From an uncultured Prevotella sp. (lineage in GTDB: Bacteria > Bacteroidota > Bacteroidia > Bacteroidales > Bacteroidaceae), in contig USSF01000011.1 in the NCBI GenBank assembly GCA_900557405.1, positions 1-44,527 on the forward strand: a DNA stretch of 44,527 nt. Direction: 5' to 3'. Positions within the stretch are counted from its first letter, which is position 1; each line of letters starts with the position of its first letter. Below the pieces are notes generated by a model that saw nothing but the letters and a program-made list of their open reading frames with translations, searched no databases and was not told the DNA's origin. Shown one piece after another: positions 11,770 to 19,391 of this stretch. The position numbers and the translations under genes are program-made.

Positions 11770-11809
11770 CTACGTCAACCGCAAACGTTTGCGGATTCCG
11801 GGGACGTAG
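11770..11809. promoter_or_regulatory. Operator-like palindrome nested in an inverted repeat
   Basis: CCGCAAACGTTTGCGG (11779-11794) is a perfect 16-bp palindrome. Its core, GCAAACGTTTGC, matches the classic LacI/PurR-family operator form. It is flanked by CTACGTC (11770-11776) and GACGTAG (11803-11809), giving a second outer inverted repeat. It lies about 50 bp upstream of the minus-strand promoter. Binding by a LacI-family regulator is an inference; a cruciform is the alternative. Confidence 0.55.
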
Positions 11810-11811
11810 AG

Positions 11812-11909
11812 ACAGTTACTTCGCGCGTTATAAAAATAAGGTAACAGTTACTTCGCGCGTATATAATAATAAGGTAACAGTTACTTCGCACATATATAAT
11901 AATAAGGTA
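11812..11909. repeat. Three 32-33 bp tandem repeats
   Basis: Units start at 11812, 11844 and 11877. Each begins ACAGTTACTTCGC and continues through an AT-rich part to AAGGTA. The 33-bp spacing is about three helical turns. Reading the minus strand as protein gives an 11-residue repeat, but the first unit is 32 bp, there is no start context, and I do not regard this as coding. Confidence 0.75.
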
Positions 11910-11989
11910 TAATCCGAAGCTGACTCCGGACATCATGGAAAGCCGCGCCACTGGCAGCAAAACACCCGTCCACTAACCGTGTGACTACA

Positions 11990-12055
11990 GTGAAAAGTGT
12001 TTTTCACTACCGTGAGAAGTGTTTTTCACTGCCGTGAGAAATGTTTTCCACTACC
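11990..12055. repeat. Three 22-bp hairpin-forming tandem repeats
   Basis: Three 22-bp units (11990-12011, 12012-12033, 12034-12055). Each is itself an inverted repeat: unit 1 is GTGAAAA-gtgt-TTTTCAC in outline, unit 2 keeps pairing through a G-T pair, unit 3 is weaker. There are no unique spacers, so it is not a CRISPR array. Confidence 0.75.
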
Positions 12056-12211
12056 GTGGCACGACCGCCAAAGCCATTTTTCCGAGCCGGCAAAGCTGTG
12101 TTTTTGCAGTCCATAATACACTTTTTCCTTGTCTGACATTTGCATATTCTGATTTTTATTCCAAATTCAGCGGCGCAAGGCTTTAGGTAGACACATTATA
12201 CGGCAGACAGC

Positions 12212-12258
12212 AAAAAGTCCATACGAAACCAGGAACAGACGGTTTCGTATGGACTTTT
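12212..12258. terminator. Terminator of the malY-like operon
   Basis: An 18-bp perfect stem (12213-12230 with 12241-12258) has A-rich and T-rich ends suited to minus-strand termination. It lies 41 nt past the stop of the MalY-like gene. Confidence 0.85.
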
Positions 12259-12298
12259 GTATTATACCACGCTATTGGTTGCAAAATCAATGCGACAA

Positions 12299-13462
12299 TC
12301 AGCGCTTTTTTATAAACGAAGAAAATCTCTCCAGTCCCTCTTTTACGAATTGTCGCGGACAGGCGAGGTTCCAGCGCATGAAGCCTTCGCCCTCCCTGCC
12401 GTACATGCTGCCGGCATTGAGCCATAGTTTGGCATTCTTCATGAGTTCCTCTTCAAGTTCTTCCGACGGGATGCCGAGCTGGCGGCAGTCCATCCATGCC
12501 AGATATGTGCCCTGGAGCGGCGCCACGGGCAGTTGGGGCAGATGCTCCTCGCAATACGCCTTGAAGAAGAGATAGTTGGCGTGGATATACTGGAGCAGCT
12601 GGTCGAGCCATTCCCCGCCCTCGTTGTATGCGGCAATGGTGGCGATTACGCCGAAGGGATTCACGTCGCACACCTCGTTGATGTTTATCGCCTTGTCGAT
12701 GCGCTGGCGCCATTCCTCGTTCTCAACGATGATATTGGCAATCTGCAGTCCGGCAATATTGAAAGCCTTGCTTGGCGATATGCAGGTCACGCTGTGCTTC
12801 TGGAACTCTTCAGATATTGACGCAAACGGTATGTACTTATATCCCGGATGCACAATCTCGCAATGAATCTCGTCGGACACTACAATTACGTTATGCTTTA
12901 TACAGATGTCGCCGATGCGCTGCAGCTCCTCTCTCGTCCACACGCGGCCCGACGGGTTGTGGGGGTTGCAGAGCAGCATAAGAGTGGTCTTGGGGTCGGC
13001 GGCGCGGTGCTCCAGGTCGTCATAGTCGATGGAGAAAGCATTGTTCTCATACCTCAGCGCACAGCTGCTGAGCTCACATCCGTTGTTGCGGATAGACGAG
13101 AAGAAGCAGTTGTAGACGGGCGTGAGGGTAAGGATTCTGTCGCCCTCCTTTGCCAGAGCCTTTATAATGGCGGAGAGTGCCGGCACTACTCCCGACGTGT
13201 ATATGACCCATTCGCGCTCCGGCTGCCAGTTGTGGCGCCTGCCGAACCATGAAATCACAGCCTCGTAGTATTCTTCCGGCACGCGTGTATAGCCGAAGAT
13301 GCCGTGGTCCACGCGCTTCTTCAGCGCATTGATGATGCAGGGGGCAGTCTGGAAATCCATGTCTGCCACCCACATCGGCAGCACATCCTTGTCGTCCGTG
13401 CTGTCCCATTTGTATGAGTTCGTGCCGCGTCGCGGCGTTATCTTGTCGAAGTCGTATTTCAT
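12299..13462 (-). CDS. MalY/PatB-type PLP-dependent cystathionine beta-lyase or aminotransferase
   Basis: A protein of about 387 residues of PLP fold type I. It starts MKYDFDKITPRRGTNSYKWD, typical of MalY/PatB. The PLP lysine is in SPSKAFNIAGLQ; CNPHNPSGRVWT and VVSDEIHCEIVHPG are the other cofactor-site motifs. Family members cleave cystathionine or cysteine C-S bonds to pyruvate, ammonia and a thiol, and some act as aminotransferases. Open frame extends to a TTG at 13483 inside the upstream gene, but the ATG at 13462, 4 nt after the DUF3737 stop and preceded by an A-rich stretch, is the sensible start. It is co-transcribed with DUF3737 and ends at the long hairpin at 12212-12258. It is probably cytosolic. 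Confidence 0.88.
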   Translation of the reverse strand: MKYDFDKITPRRGTNSYKWDSTDDKDVLPMWVADMDFQTAPCIINALKKRVDHGIFGYTRVPEEYYEAVISWFGRRHNWQPEREWVIYTSGVVPALSAIIKALAKEGDRILTLTPVYNCFFSSIRNNGCELSSCALRYENNAFSIDYDDLEHRAADPKTTLMLLCNPHNPSGRVWTREELQRIGDICIKHNVIVVSDEIHCEIVHPGYKYIPFASISEEFQKHSVTCISPSKAFNIAGLQIANIIVENEEWRQRIDKAININEVCDVNPFGVIATIAAYNEGGEWLDQLLQYIHANYLFFKAYCEEHLPQLPVAPLQGTYLAWMDCRQLGIPSEELEEELMKNAKLWLNAGSMYGREGEGFMRWNLACPRQFVKEGLERFSSFIKKR

Positions 13463-13466
13463 ATTC

Positions 13467-14312
13467 TTATTTTCTTTCCTCAATCACGCAGTCGGCAGGC
13501 TGCTTGATGTTCTCGTCGATGGTCACGGAGCCTATCTTGTCGGCAACGATGCGGCCCGACATAGGGTTCTTGATGTTCGTTATGCTGCCCTTGATGTCGG
13601 CGTGGAGCGTGGAATATTCAAAGGCGCGGTCGCAGTCTTCGCCGAAGGTGCAGTTCTCGAGAATAAGGTCGTGGGCGTAGCAAAGCGGTTGCTCGCCGGT
13701 GATGTGGCAGTTCACGAGGCGCAGGTTCCTTGAGTGCCATCCCAGGTATTCGCCGTTCAGCTCGGAATCGTACACGGTGACGTTATCCACCTCCCAGAAG
13801 GCATCTTTTGTTGTTATCTTCGCATTATGCACTTCGATGTTTCTTGCATACTGGAAGACGTATTTGCTGTCGCTCTCCAATCCATCAACATAAACGTCAT
13901 GGCTGAACATGAACGGATAGGTGCCGCCATGCATCTTGAGGTTCTCTATGCGTATGTTGTCGCAGCGCCAGAACACCTCGTCGGCATCGTTCATCACCAC
14001 GTTCTTCAAGTCGAGATGGCTCATCTCGCGGAACATCTTCGGCGCGTCGATAACGGTGTCGCGCATCTTCAGATGGTCGCAATACCACAGGGCCGAACGT
14101 CCGCCCACGGCAAAATAGCAGTCGCTTATCTCGAAGCCGTGCACATGCCAGAACGGGTAGTTGCCCTCAAAGCGGCAGTTGGTCGCCTTGATGTTGCTGC
14201 ATTCCTTTATCGCCGATTCGCCTTCGGTGATGAGCACGTTGTCGATATGAAGGTCGTGTGAGGCGAAGAGCGGACGCTCTCCACCGAACTGTTTGTCTTG
14301 TATAAGTTGCAT
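13467..14312 (-). CDS. DUF3737 family protein
   Basis: A 281-residue protein with no signal peptide. It is built of many short beta-strand repeats (for example LKMRDTVIDAPK, LDLKNVVMNDADE, IRIENLKMHGG, LRLVNCHITGEQ), consistent with a right-handed beta-helix, and it has the conserved opening IQDKQFGGERPLFASHDL of DUF3737. The family is widespread in Firmicutes and Bacteroidetes and has no established function I know of. Repeated Trp/Asp/Cys at corresponding positions in the rungs suggest a ligand surface, but that is speculative. It is translationally close to the MalY-like gene (4-nt gap), so the two are probably one operon. Confidence 0.85.
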   Translation of the reverse strand: MQLIQDKQFGGERPLFASHDLHIDNVLITEGESAIKECSNIKATNCRFEGNYPFWHVHGFEISDCYFAVGGRSALWYCDHLKMRDTVIDAPKMFREMSHLDLKNVVMNDADEVFWRCDNIRIENLKMHGGTYPFMFSHDVYVDGLESDSKYVFQYARNIEVHNAKITTKDAFWEVDNVTVYDSELNGEYLGWHSRNLRLVNCHITGEQPLCYAHDLILENCTFGEDCDRAFEYSTLHADIKGSITNIKNPMSGRIVADKIGSVTIDENIKQPADCVIEERK

Positions 14313-14339
14313 AATGAGTCTGTTATTTTAATTCTTGTG

Positions 14340-14347
14340 CAAAGGTA
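14340..14347 (-). promoter_or_regulatory. Possible -7 box for the DUF3737-malY operon
   Basis: Read on the minus strand this is TACCTTTG (TAnnTTTG), 28 nt before the DUF3737 start. The -33 position is poor. It is divergent from the box at 14414-14421. Confidence 0.45.
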
Positions 14348-14413
14348 TGCATAAAATGAATATCCACCATTACTTTTTTTCCGGAAAACATTAATCATTT
14401 TCCTTTTTTTTCA

Positions 14414-14421
14414 TACATTTG
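14414..14421 (+). promoter_or_regulatory. Possible -7 box for the helicase-associated-domain gene
   Basis: TACATTTG lies 38 nt before the ATG at 14459. The -33 region is weak (TTA at 14391-14393). Confidence 0.45.
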
Positions 14422-14458
14422 CACTTATAACATCATTGACTACTAACATATTAATACT

Positions 14459-14701
14459 ATGGACAGTATTAGGGACATCGGCAAGAACGAATCAAAATGG
14501 CTTGCCCACTACAACGAGCTCCTCAGCTACGTGGAGGAGCATCATCAGCTTCCCGACAAGAAGAAACCGGACAACCGCAATCTTTTGAACTGGTGGAAGT
14601 ATAACAGGAAATGCATCAAGGCCGGCAAGCTGAATGCCGACCGGCTTGAAAAGCTACGCAAGATAAATGAAATGCGATACGAACGCATCACGGAATTCTG
14701 A
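14459..14701 (+). CDS. Stand-alone helicase-associated (HA) domain protein
   Basis: An 80-residue protein consisting of a single domain. The spacing of W, Y, L and H residues (KWLAHYNELLSYVEEHH, then LLNWWKYNRKCIKAGKL and RLEKLRKI) matches the helicase-associated domain that normally occurs in series at the C-terminus of large DEAD/DEAH helicases. Here there is no helicase; the whole gene is one repeat. It has its own likely promoter and ends 22 nt from the end of the convergent sigma/macro-like gene. The domain is thought to bind nucleic acid, so a small DNA/RNA-binding or modulator role is plausible but not shown. Confidence 0.7.
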   Translation: MDSIRDIGKNESKWLAHYNELLSYVEEHHQLPDKKKPDNRNLLNWWKYNRKCIKAGKLNADRLEKLRKINEMRYERITEF

Positions 14702-14723
14702 TACTAATCTACACTCTGTCACC

Positions 14724-15116
14724 TTAGTCCAAGCAATCCCAGAAATCTTTCGGCAGACTGATATTCTGCACTTTCATGGCTCCGCGGAACAGCGGCGCAA
14801 TGTCCGCTGCGTCAAATCCTGCAATGCCGCAGCCTATCCTCGTGACCAGGAATTTCATCTCCGGATGGCTCTTGGCAAAAGCTATGAATTCATCCACATA
14901 GGGCTGGATGGTCTCCGTGCCGCCCTGCATCGTGGGGATGGCGTAGCTCTGGCCCTGGAGACCTGTGCCCTGCCCCATCACGGCTCCGAAGTAAAGGCGT
15001 GCGGCGCGCGCTGCCCCTCCGCCGTGCATTCCGGCGAGGTTGCTGCCGAAGACGAAGATTTCGTTCTCTGCCAGACTTCTGATGTTGTCCGGCGTGATTC
15101 TCTTTGCATTGTCCAT
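14724..15116 (-). other. Possible separate start for the A1S_2505/macro-like domain
   Basis: The ATG at 15116 opens a 130-residue protein that would be a complete A1S_2505-family member. An A-rich stretch lies just upstream, as is usual for Bacteroidetes ribosome binding. This is the alternative reading of the C-terminal part of the sigma-like gene, not an additional gene on top of it. Confidence 0.4.
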
Positions 15117-15833
15117 AATGATATTTTTTGGCCTTGAAACTCTGTTACAACAAATATCGAGCGGAGCCGCGGACAGTTCTGCCATGCATGATACTTTGCT
15201 GAAGGGGGCGTCTGCCGTGGGCGCTACGTAATAGTTCTTGAAATACGGTATCACCACATCGCGCATCAGCTTCTGATAGCGCTGGGTCACAGCCGACGGC
15301 GTCATGCCCAGCTGCAGCGCCACTTCCTTCCCCTTGAAGCCCTCCACGAGAATCATCTTGAGGATGATGGCCGGTTTGTCGTCGCGCCCGAAAAACTCCT
15401 GGCAGAGGCTTTCCACCATCTGTCTCACCTCCTTCTTGTAGTCCGCATCGGCAATGTCGAAGCGCAGGCGGCTGCCGGCAACGCGCTGCTCGAAGCTTTC
15501 CGTCTGCATCTCATGGCGGTAGGCTTTCAGCTTGTCGAGGATGACGAAGCGGAAGCCGTTTATCATCCACGTGCGGAGCGACATGCCCGGCTTGCGGTCC
15601 TCCAGCTGGTGCCAGTCGCGCCGGTCGAGGGCGAGATAGTATTCATGTGCCAGGGCAAAGAAGTCCATGCCCGGCTTGTAGTCCAGTTCGTACTTTTTGT
15701 TATACACGCAATAGGCTATACGGCAGTATTCATAGAAATACTGTCGGGTGACGCGCTCGTCCTTATGGCGAAGCGCATCCACTATCTCTTCATCGGTCAG
15801 TTCGTGGACTGACAGAGCGCTCCCGTTCCTCAT
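14724..15833 (-). CDS. Sigma-70-like protein in frame with an A1S_2505/macro-like domain
   Basis: About 369 residues. The first roughly 205 look like a sigma-70-family protein: a region-2-like part (MDFFALAHEYYLALDRR, then SLRTWMINGFRFVILDKLKAY) and a region-4-like helix-turn-helix (KGKEVALQLGMTPSAVTQRYQKL). A linker of about 35 residues follows. The last 130 residues, from MDNAKRITPDNI, match the A1S_2505-like family (NEIFVFGSNLAGMHGGGAA, GQSYAIPTM, VTRIGCGIAGF), which resembles the macro/ADP-ribose-binding fold. Independent A1S_2505 proteins start just as this part does, so it may be two genes with a stop-free gap; the second would start at 15116. The open frame reaches a TTG at 15842, but the ATG at 15833 is preferred. 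A possible promoter overlaps the start, suggesting a leaderless message. Confidence 0.7.
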   Translation of the reverse strand: MRNGSALSVHELTDEEIVDALRHKDERVTRQYFYEYCRIAYCVYNKKYELDYKPGMDFFALAHEYYLALDRRDWHQLEDRKPGMSLRTWMINGFRFVILDKLKAYRHEMQTESFEQRVAGSRLRFDIADADYKKEVRQMVESLCQEFFGRDDKPAIILKMILVEGFKGKEVALQLGMTPSAVTQRYQKLMRDVVIPYFKNYYVAPTADAPFSKVSCMAELSAAPLDICCNRVSRPKNIIMDNAKRITPDNIRSLAENEIFVFGSNLAGMHGGGAARAARLYFGAVMGQGTGLQGQSYAIPTMQGGTETIQPYVDEFIAFAKSHPEMKFLVTRIGCGIAGFDAADIAPLFRGAMKVQNISLPKDFWDCLD

Positions 15834-15839
15834 ATTTTG

Positions 15840-15847
15840 CAAATTTA
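15840..15847 (-). promoter_or_regulatory. Possible -7 box overlapping the sigma-like gene start
   Basis: Read on the minus strand: TAAATTTG, ending 6 nt before the ATG at 15833. Transcription would then begin at or near the start codon. There is no clear -33 box, so confidence is low. Confidence 0.35.
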
Positions 15848-15945
15848 GTGATTTTTTTGCTTGCCGCTTAATTTTCCTGTTGTTATTTTCTTTTAATAAT
15901 CAAACGACATTTCAATAACAGTTTAAAACAGAAAGGAAAAGAATC

Positions 15946-16587
15946 ATGAAGAAGAAGGTATTCAATCTTATTATCGTTGACGAGAGCGGTTCGATGAGTT
16001 GTATAGAGAAGCAGGCTCTTGCCGGAATGAACGAGACGCTCTCCACCATCGCCAAGATGGACAAGATGCACGAAAACATGGAGCAGCTTACAACCCTCAT
16101 AACATTCGACAGCACCCACCGCAACTTTATCTTCGACAACGTTCCGGCCGGCAAGCTGAGGCAGATGACGGCAAAGGACTACCGCCCTTGTGGCGGCACC
16201 CCACTCTACGACGCCATCGGCATAGGCATCGCAAAAGTCAACGCATTGACTTCGGCAGACGACAACGTGCTCGTGACGATCATCACCGACGGTGAGGAGA
16301 ACTGCTCCGTGGAGTATAACCTGAAGATGGTAAAGAACCTGATAGAGAAACTGAAGAAGCAGAACTGGACTTTCACCTTCATCGGCACGGAAGACCTCAA
16401 CGTGGAGGGCATCGCCTGCGGCATGGGCATCGACAACCACCTGTCTTTCAAGCAGGACGTGGAAGGCACGCGTGCGATGTTCCTGAAAGACAGTGCATGC
16501 CGAGCCAAGTATTGCGCATGCGTATCCACCGGCAATATGTCCAACGCGGACTCCTACTTCGATGATGCAGACGACAAGGACTATTAA
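15946..16587 (+). CDS. Small von Willebrand factor A (VWA) domain protein, TerY-like
   Basis: A 213-residue cytosolic protein made of one VWA domain. The metal-binding MIDAS motif is intact: DESGSMS at residues 12-18, a Thr in the CGGTPLYDA loop, and the Asp of ITDGEEN. There is no signal peptide or membrane segment. The C-terminal tail is acidic (DDADDKDY). Small solitary VWA proteins of this kind resemble TerY of tellurite/stress systems and often act as metal-dependent adaptors. It is transcribed away from the sigma/macro-like gene, with 112 nt between them. A GAAAGGAAAAG stretch serves as ribosome binding site. It is followed by a hairpin terminator. Confidence 0.85.
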   Translation: MKKKVFNLIIVDESGSMSCIEKQALAGMNETLSTIAKMDKMHENMEQLTTLITFDSTHRNFIFDNVPAGKLRQMTAKDYRPCGGTPLYDAIGIGIAKVNALTSADDNVLVTIITDGEENCSVEYNLKMVKNLIEKLKKQNWTFTFIGTEDLNVEGIACGMGIDNHLSFKQDVEGTRAMFLKDSACRAKYCACVSTGNMSNADSYFDDADDKDY

Positions 16588-16607
16588 TCAGTCCGGACCG
16601 TCCTACT

Positions 16608-16676
16608 AAAAAGGCTCACTCAACACCAGAAGCCATGCCTACGCATCCCGCTCCTGATGTTGAATGAGCCTTTTTA
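16608..16676. terminator. Shared hairpin terminator between convergent genes
   Basis: AAAAGGCTCACTCAACA and TGTTGAATGAGCCTTTT form a long stem with one mismatch and a loop of about 30 nt. It sits between the VWA gene and the leftward CoA-transferase operon, and the A/T ends suit both directions. Confidence 0.75.
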
Positions 16677-16747
16677 TTTTTTCCTTCAGCGGATAAAGCC
16701 CTTATCCACCGGGGATAGATTTCATTGTTCCCTTATTCTCCGGGAGA

Positions 16748-18046
16748 TTATTTCTCTCTGAGGAACCTATAGCCGAATCTTTCACAAGCCGCCCTCTCAA
16801 GTTCCTCGCGCACCTCAGGCGCAGCGATGTTGATAAGAGCGTGGGCACGCTGGGCAACGTCCTTGCCTTTGAGGAATGCCGCACCGTATTCCGTAACGAC
16901 ATACTGCGTCTGGAAACGTGTGGTGACAACTCCTGCACCCTCGGTCAATACCGGCTTTATCTTCGAGATTCCCTTGCCCGACGTTGCCGTCATGGCAATG
17001 AAGGTCTTGCCGCCCTCCGACAAGGCACCGCCATACATGAAGTCATGCTGGCCGCCTACGCCCGAGAACAGGCGCGTACCGATGGAGTCGGCACAAACCT
17101 GACCGGTGAGGTCCACCTCTATGGCAGAGTTTATCGACATAACCTTCGGGTTCTGACGGATGCGGAACGGGTCGTTCGTCCACGCCACATCCTTGAACAC
17201 CATATCTTCATTGTAGTCCATGAAGTCATACAATGCGCGGGATCCCAAAGCAAGAGAAGCAACGCTCTTGCCCGGCATGATTACCTTCTGCGAGTTGTTG
17301 ATTACCCCGCTCTTGATGAGTGGCAACACGCCGTCGGTCATGGCCTCTGTGTGCAGACCCAGGTTCTTGTGGTCGCGCAAGCCGTTCAATACGGCATTAG
17401 GAATACCTCCCACACCAATCTGGAGCGTAGCACCGTCCGGGATGAGTTCGGCGATATACTGTCCGATTTTCATCTCCTTCTCGGAAGGCACAGCCGTAGG
17501 AACCTCCACCAATGGGTCGTCCACTTCCACACAAGCGTCGATGTCGTCGATATGGATAAGCGGGTCGCCATAAGAGAACGGCATCTGCTTGTTCACCTGG
17601 GCGATGATGATCTTCGAGCATTCCACAGCGCTGACCGCCAGGTCTGCCGACACACCATAACTGCAATAACCATCCTTGTTAGGCAGAGAAACATTAAGCA
17701 ATGTAACGTCGAGCGGCAGATAGCCCTCGCGGAACAAGGCAGGCACCTCGCCAAGGAAGCAAGGGATAATCTGCGCCTCGCCCCTGTCTACAGCCTTGCG
17801 CACGCTGTTAGCGATAAAGAGGCTGCGGGGGATGAAAATGTCGCGGTATTCTGTCTTGGCATACGGAGCCTCACGCCTTCCCACAGCAAAGGCGGAATAC
17901 ATCTCCACGCCTTCGAGTTCGCCGGCACGTGCTGTTATGGCATCAAGCAGGACTTCGGGAATTGACGTACTGCCCTGGATGTACACACGGTCGTGTGACT
18001 TGATAAGCTTCGCCGCCTCGGCAGCTGATACATATTTAGGTTTCAT
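16748..18046 (-). CDS. Acetyl-CoA hydrolase/transferase family CoA-transferase
   Basis: A 432-residue cytosolic enzyme of the class that includes 4-hydroxybutyrate CoA-transferase and succinyl/propionyl-CoA:acetate CoA-transferases. These move CoA between acids through a glutamyl-CoA thioester. The likely catalytic Glu is E234 in LHTEAMTDG, the place of the active-site Glu of 4-hydroxybutyrate CoA-transferase. Conserved glycine motifs IGVGGIPN (about 210-217) and FSGVGGQHDFMYGG (about 327-340) are present. It is the last gene of a four-gene operon: an aminotransferase makes a 2-oxoacid, IorAB makes an acyl-CoA, and this enzyme could release the acid while conserving CoA on acetate or succinate. 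The substrate is inferred from context only. It starts 18 nt after the aminotransferase stop. Confidence 0.88.
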   Translation of the reverse strand: MKPKYVSAAEAAKLIKSHDRVYIQGSTSIPEVLLDAITARAGELEGVEMYSAFAVGRREAPYAKTEYRDIFIPRSLFIANSVRKAVDRGEAQIIPCFLGEVPALFREGYLPLDVTLLNVSLPNKDGYCSYGVSADLAVSAVECSKIIIAQVNKQMPFSYGDPLIHIDDIDACVEVDDPLVEVPTAVPSEKEMKIGQYIAELIPDGATLQIGVGGIPNAVLNGLRDHKNLGLHTEAMTDGVLPLIKSGVINNSQKVIMPGKSVASLALGSRALYDFMDYNEDMVFKDVAWTNDPFRIRQNPKVMSINSAIEVDLTGQVCADSIGTRLFSGVGGQHDFMYGGALSEGGKTFIAMTATSGKGISKIKPVLTEGAGVVTTRFQTQYVVTEYGAAFLKGKDVAQRAHALINIAAPEVREELERAACERFGYRFLREK

Positions 18047-18064
18047 CTTTTACTGGTTCTTTTT

Positions 18065-19378
18065 TTAGTTTAAGGGATGCTTTTCGTTGAACACCTTCAG
18101 TCTCTCGTCGAGCACCGGATAGTCCTCGTCCTGGATAACCGACGTACATACGCGGATGCCCTGCTGCTCGCTTCCTGTGGTGCGGAGCGAAATCGCCGAC
18201 ACACCGTAATGGATAAGCTCTGCCAGGAGGTCATCACCCGTAAAGCCCTTCCGGCCGATGGTGAAGAAGAATCCGTCGCTCACGTCCTGGTCCAGGTCCT
18301 TGTCGTATACGATATGGAATCCGTTCTGCAGGAACACCTTCTTCAGCTTCTCCGCACGGCGCGCATACTCATGAGTGTCGGTCACGAAGTCGAACCTGCC
18401 GTCGCATGCTGCCTCATACATAGCCGCCAGAGCGCACTGTGCTGAATGGCACACGCCGGAAGAAAGCGTATACATCACTGTATAGACAAACGCTCTGCCA
18501 AAGGTATCCATACCAAGAGTCTCTTTCAGGTAAGGATAAGAACGCTTATAGAGAGCGTCGCTGATTGCCACCGTAGCCACACGTTCGCCGGCATAGCTGA
18601 ATATCTTCGATGCCGAGAGCATGAGCATGTAGTTGTCGGTGTAGCGTGCCACCGTAGACTGATAAGGAGCCTCAAAAGGCTTGCCGATATACTTTCTTGA
18701 ATCCATGCCGAGATAGGCAAGGTCTTCAATCACTATGGCATCATATTTCGTGGCAAGTTCACCGATGCACTGCAACTCTTCCTCTGCAAAGCAAACCCAT
18801 GACGGGTTGTTCGGATTGGAATATACAATTGCGGCAATATTGCCCTTGGCGAGATGTTCCTCAAGTTTTGCCTTGAGCTTGTCGCCGCGATAGTTGTATA
18901 CGTCAAAAGAATCACGCTTGTAGCCCAACACCTTAGCCTGCAGCGGCTGCACGGAGAATCCCGGGTCGATGAACAGTATCGTGTCCTTCTCCGGATTCAG
19001 ATGCGTGGTGACGATAAATGATGCGAAGGTTCCCATCATTGAACCTACCGTAGGCACGCATCCCTCTGGATCCACGTCGATATCGAGGAAAGCCTTGATG
19101 AAGCGTGAAGCCTGCTTCTTGAGCGGTTCGATACCCGAGATGTTAGGGTATTTCGAAGCCACTCCGCTGTCGAGAGCCTTCTTCTGTGCCTCAATACCAA
19201 TCTGGCTTGGCGGCAGTCCGGGCGAACCCATTTCGAGATGGATGAACTTCTGTCCTGTTATCTTCTCCAGCTCTTCCGCTATAGCCACGGTCTGGCGTAT
19301 TGTAGCGTCACCGGCCCTTGCGATATGCATCTCCTTCAGCACATCGGCAACAGTATTTTTTTCAAAAGGAATATTCAT
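18065..19378 (-). CDS. Class I/II PLP-dependent aminotransferase
   Basis: A 437-residue cytosolic PLP enzyme of fold type I. The PLP lysine is in SASKIFSYAGERV and the Asn/Tyr cofactor elements are in YSNPNNPSWVCF and VIEDLAYLGMD. A conserved C-terminal Arg for the substrate carboxylate is likely in QQGIRVCTS. The family converts amino acids to 2-oxoacids with 2-oxoglutarate or similar acceptors. Its position directly after iorB (13-nt gap) and before a CoA-transferase suggests that it feeds indolepyruvate, phenylpyruvate or another 2-oxoacid to the IorAB oxidoreductase. Aromatic specificity is therefore an inference from neighbours. Confidence 0.88.
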   Translation of the reverse strand: MNIPFEKNTVADVLKEMHIARAGDATIRQTVAIAEELEKITGQKFIHLEMGSPGLPPSQIGIEAQKKALDSGVASKYPNISGIEPLKKQASRFIKAFLDIDVDPEGCVPTVGSMMGTFASFIVTTHLNPEKDTILFIDPGFSVQPLQAKVLGYKRDSFDVYNYRGDKLKAKLEEHLAKGNIAAIVYSNPNNPSWVCFAEEELQCIGELATKYDAIVIEDLAYLGMDSRKYIGKPFEAPYQSTVARYTDNYMLMLSASKIFSYAGERVATVAISDALYKRSYPYLKETLGMDTFGRAFVYTVMYTLSSGVCHSAQCALAAMYEAACDGRFDFVTDTHEYARRAEKLKKVFLQNGFHIVYDKDLDQDVSDGFFFTIGRKGFTGDDLLAELIHYGVSAISLRTTGSEQQGIRVCTSVIQDEDYPVLDERLKVFNEKHPLN

Positions 19379-19391
19379 AGGTACCTGGGGA

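Noticed and set aside
11775..11960. A 61-codon minus-strand open frame with 11-residue repeats
   Set aside because: It is a by-product of the 33-bp DNA repeats; one unit is 32 bp, there is no ribosome binding context and the sequence resembles no protein.
11990..12055. Possible CRISPR array
   Set aside because: The 22-bp units are directly adjacent with no unique spacers and no cas genes are present.
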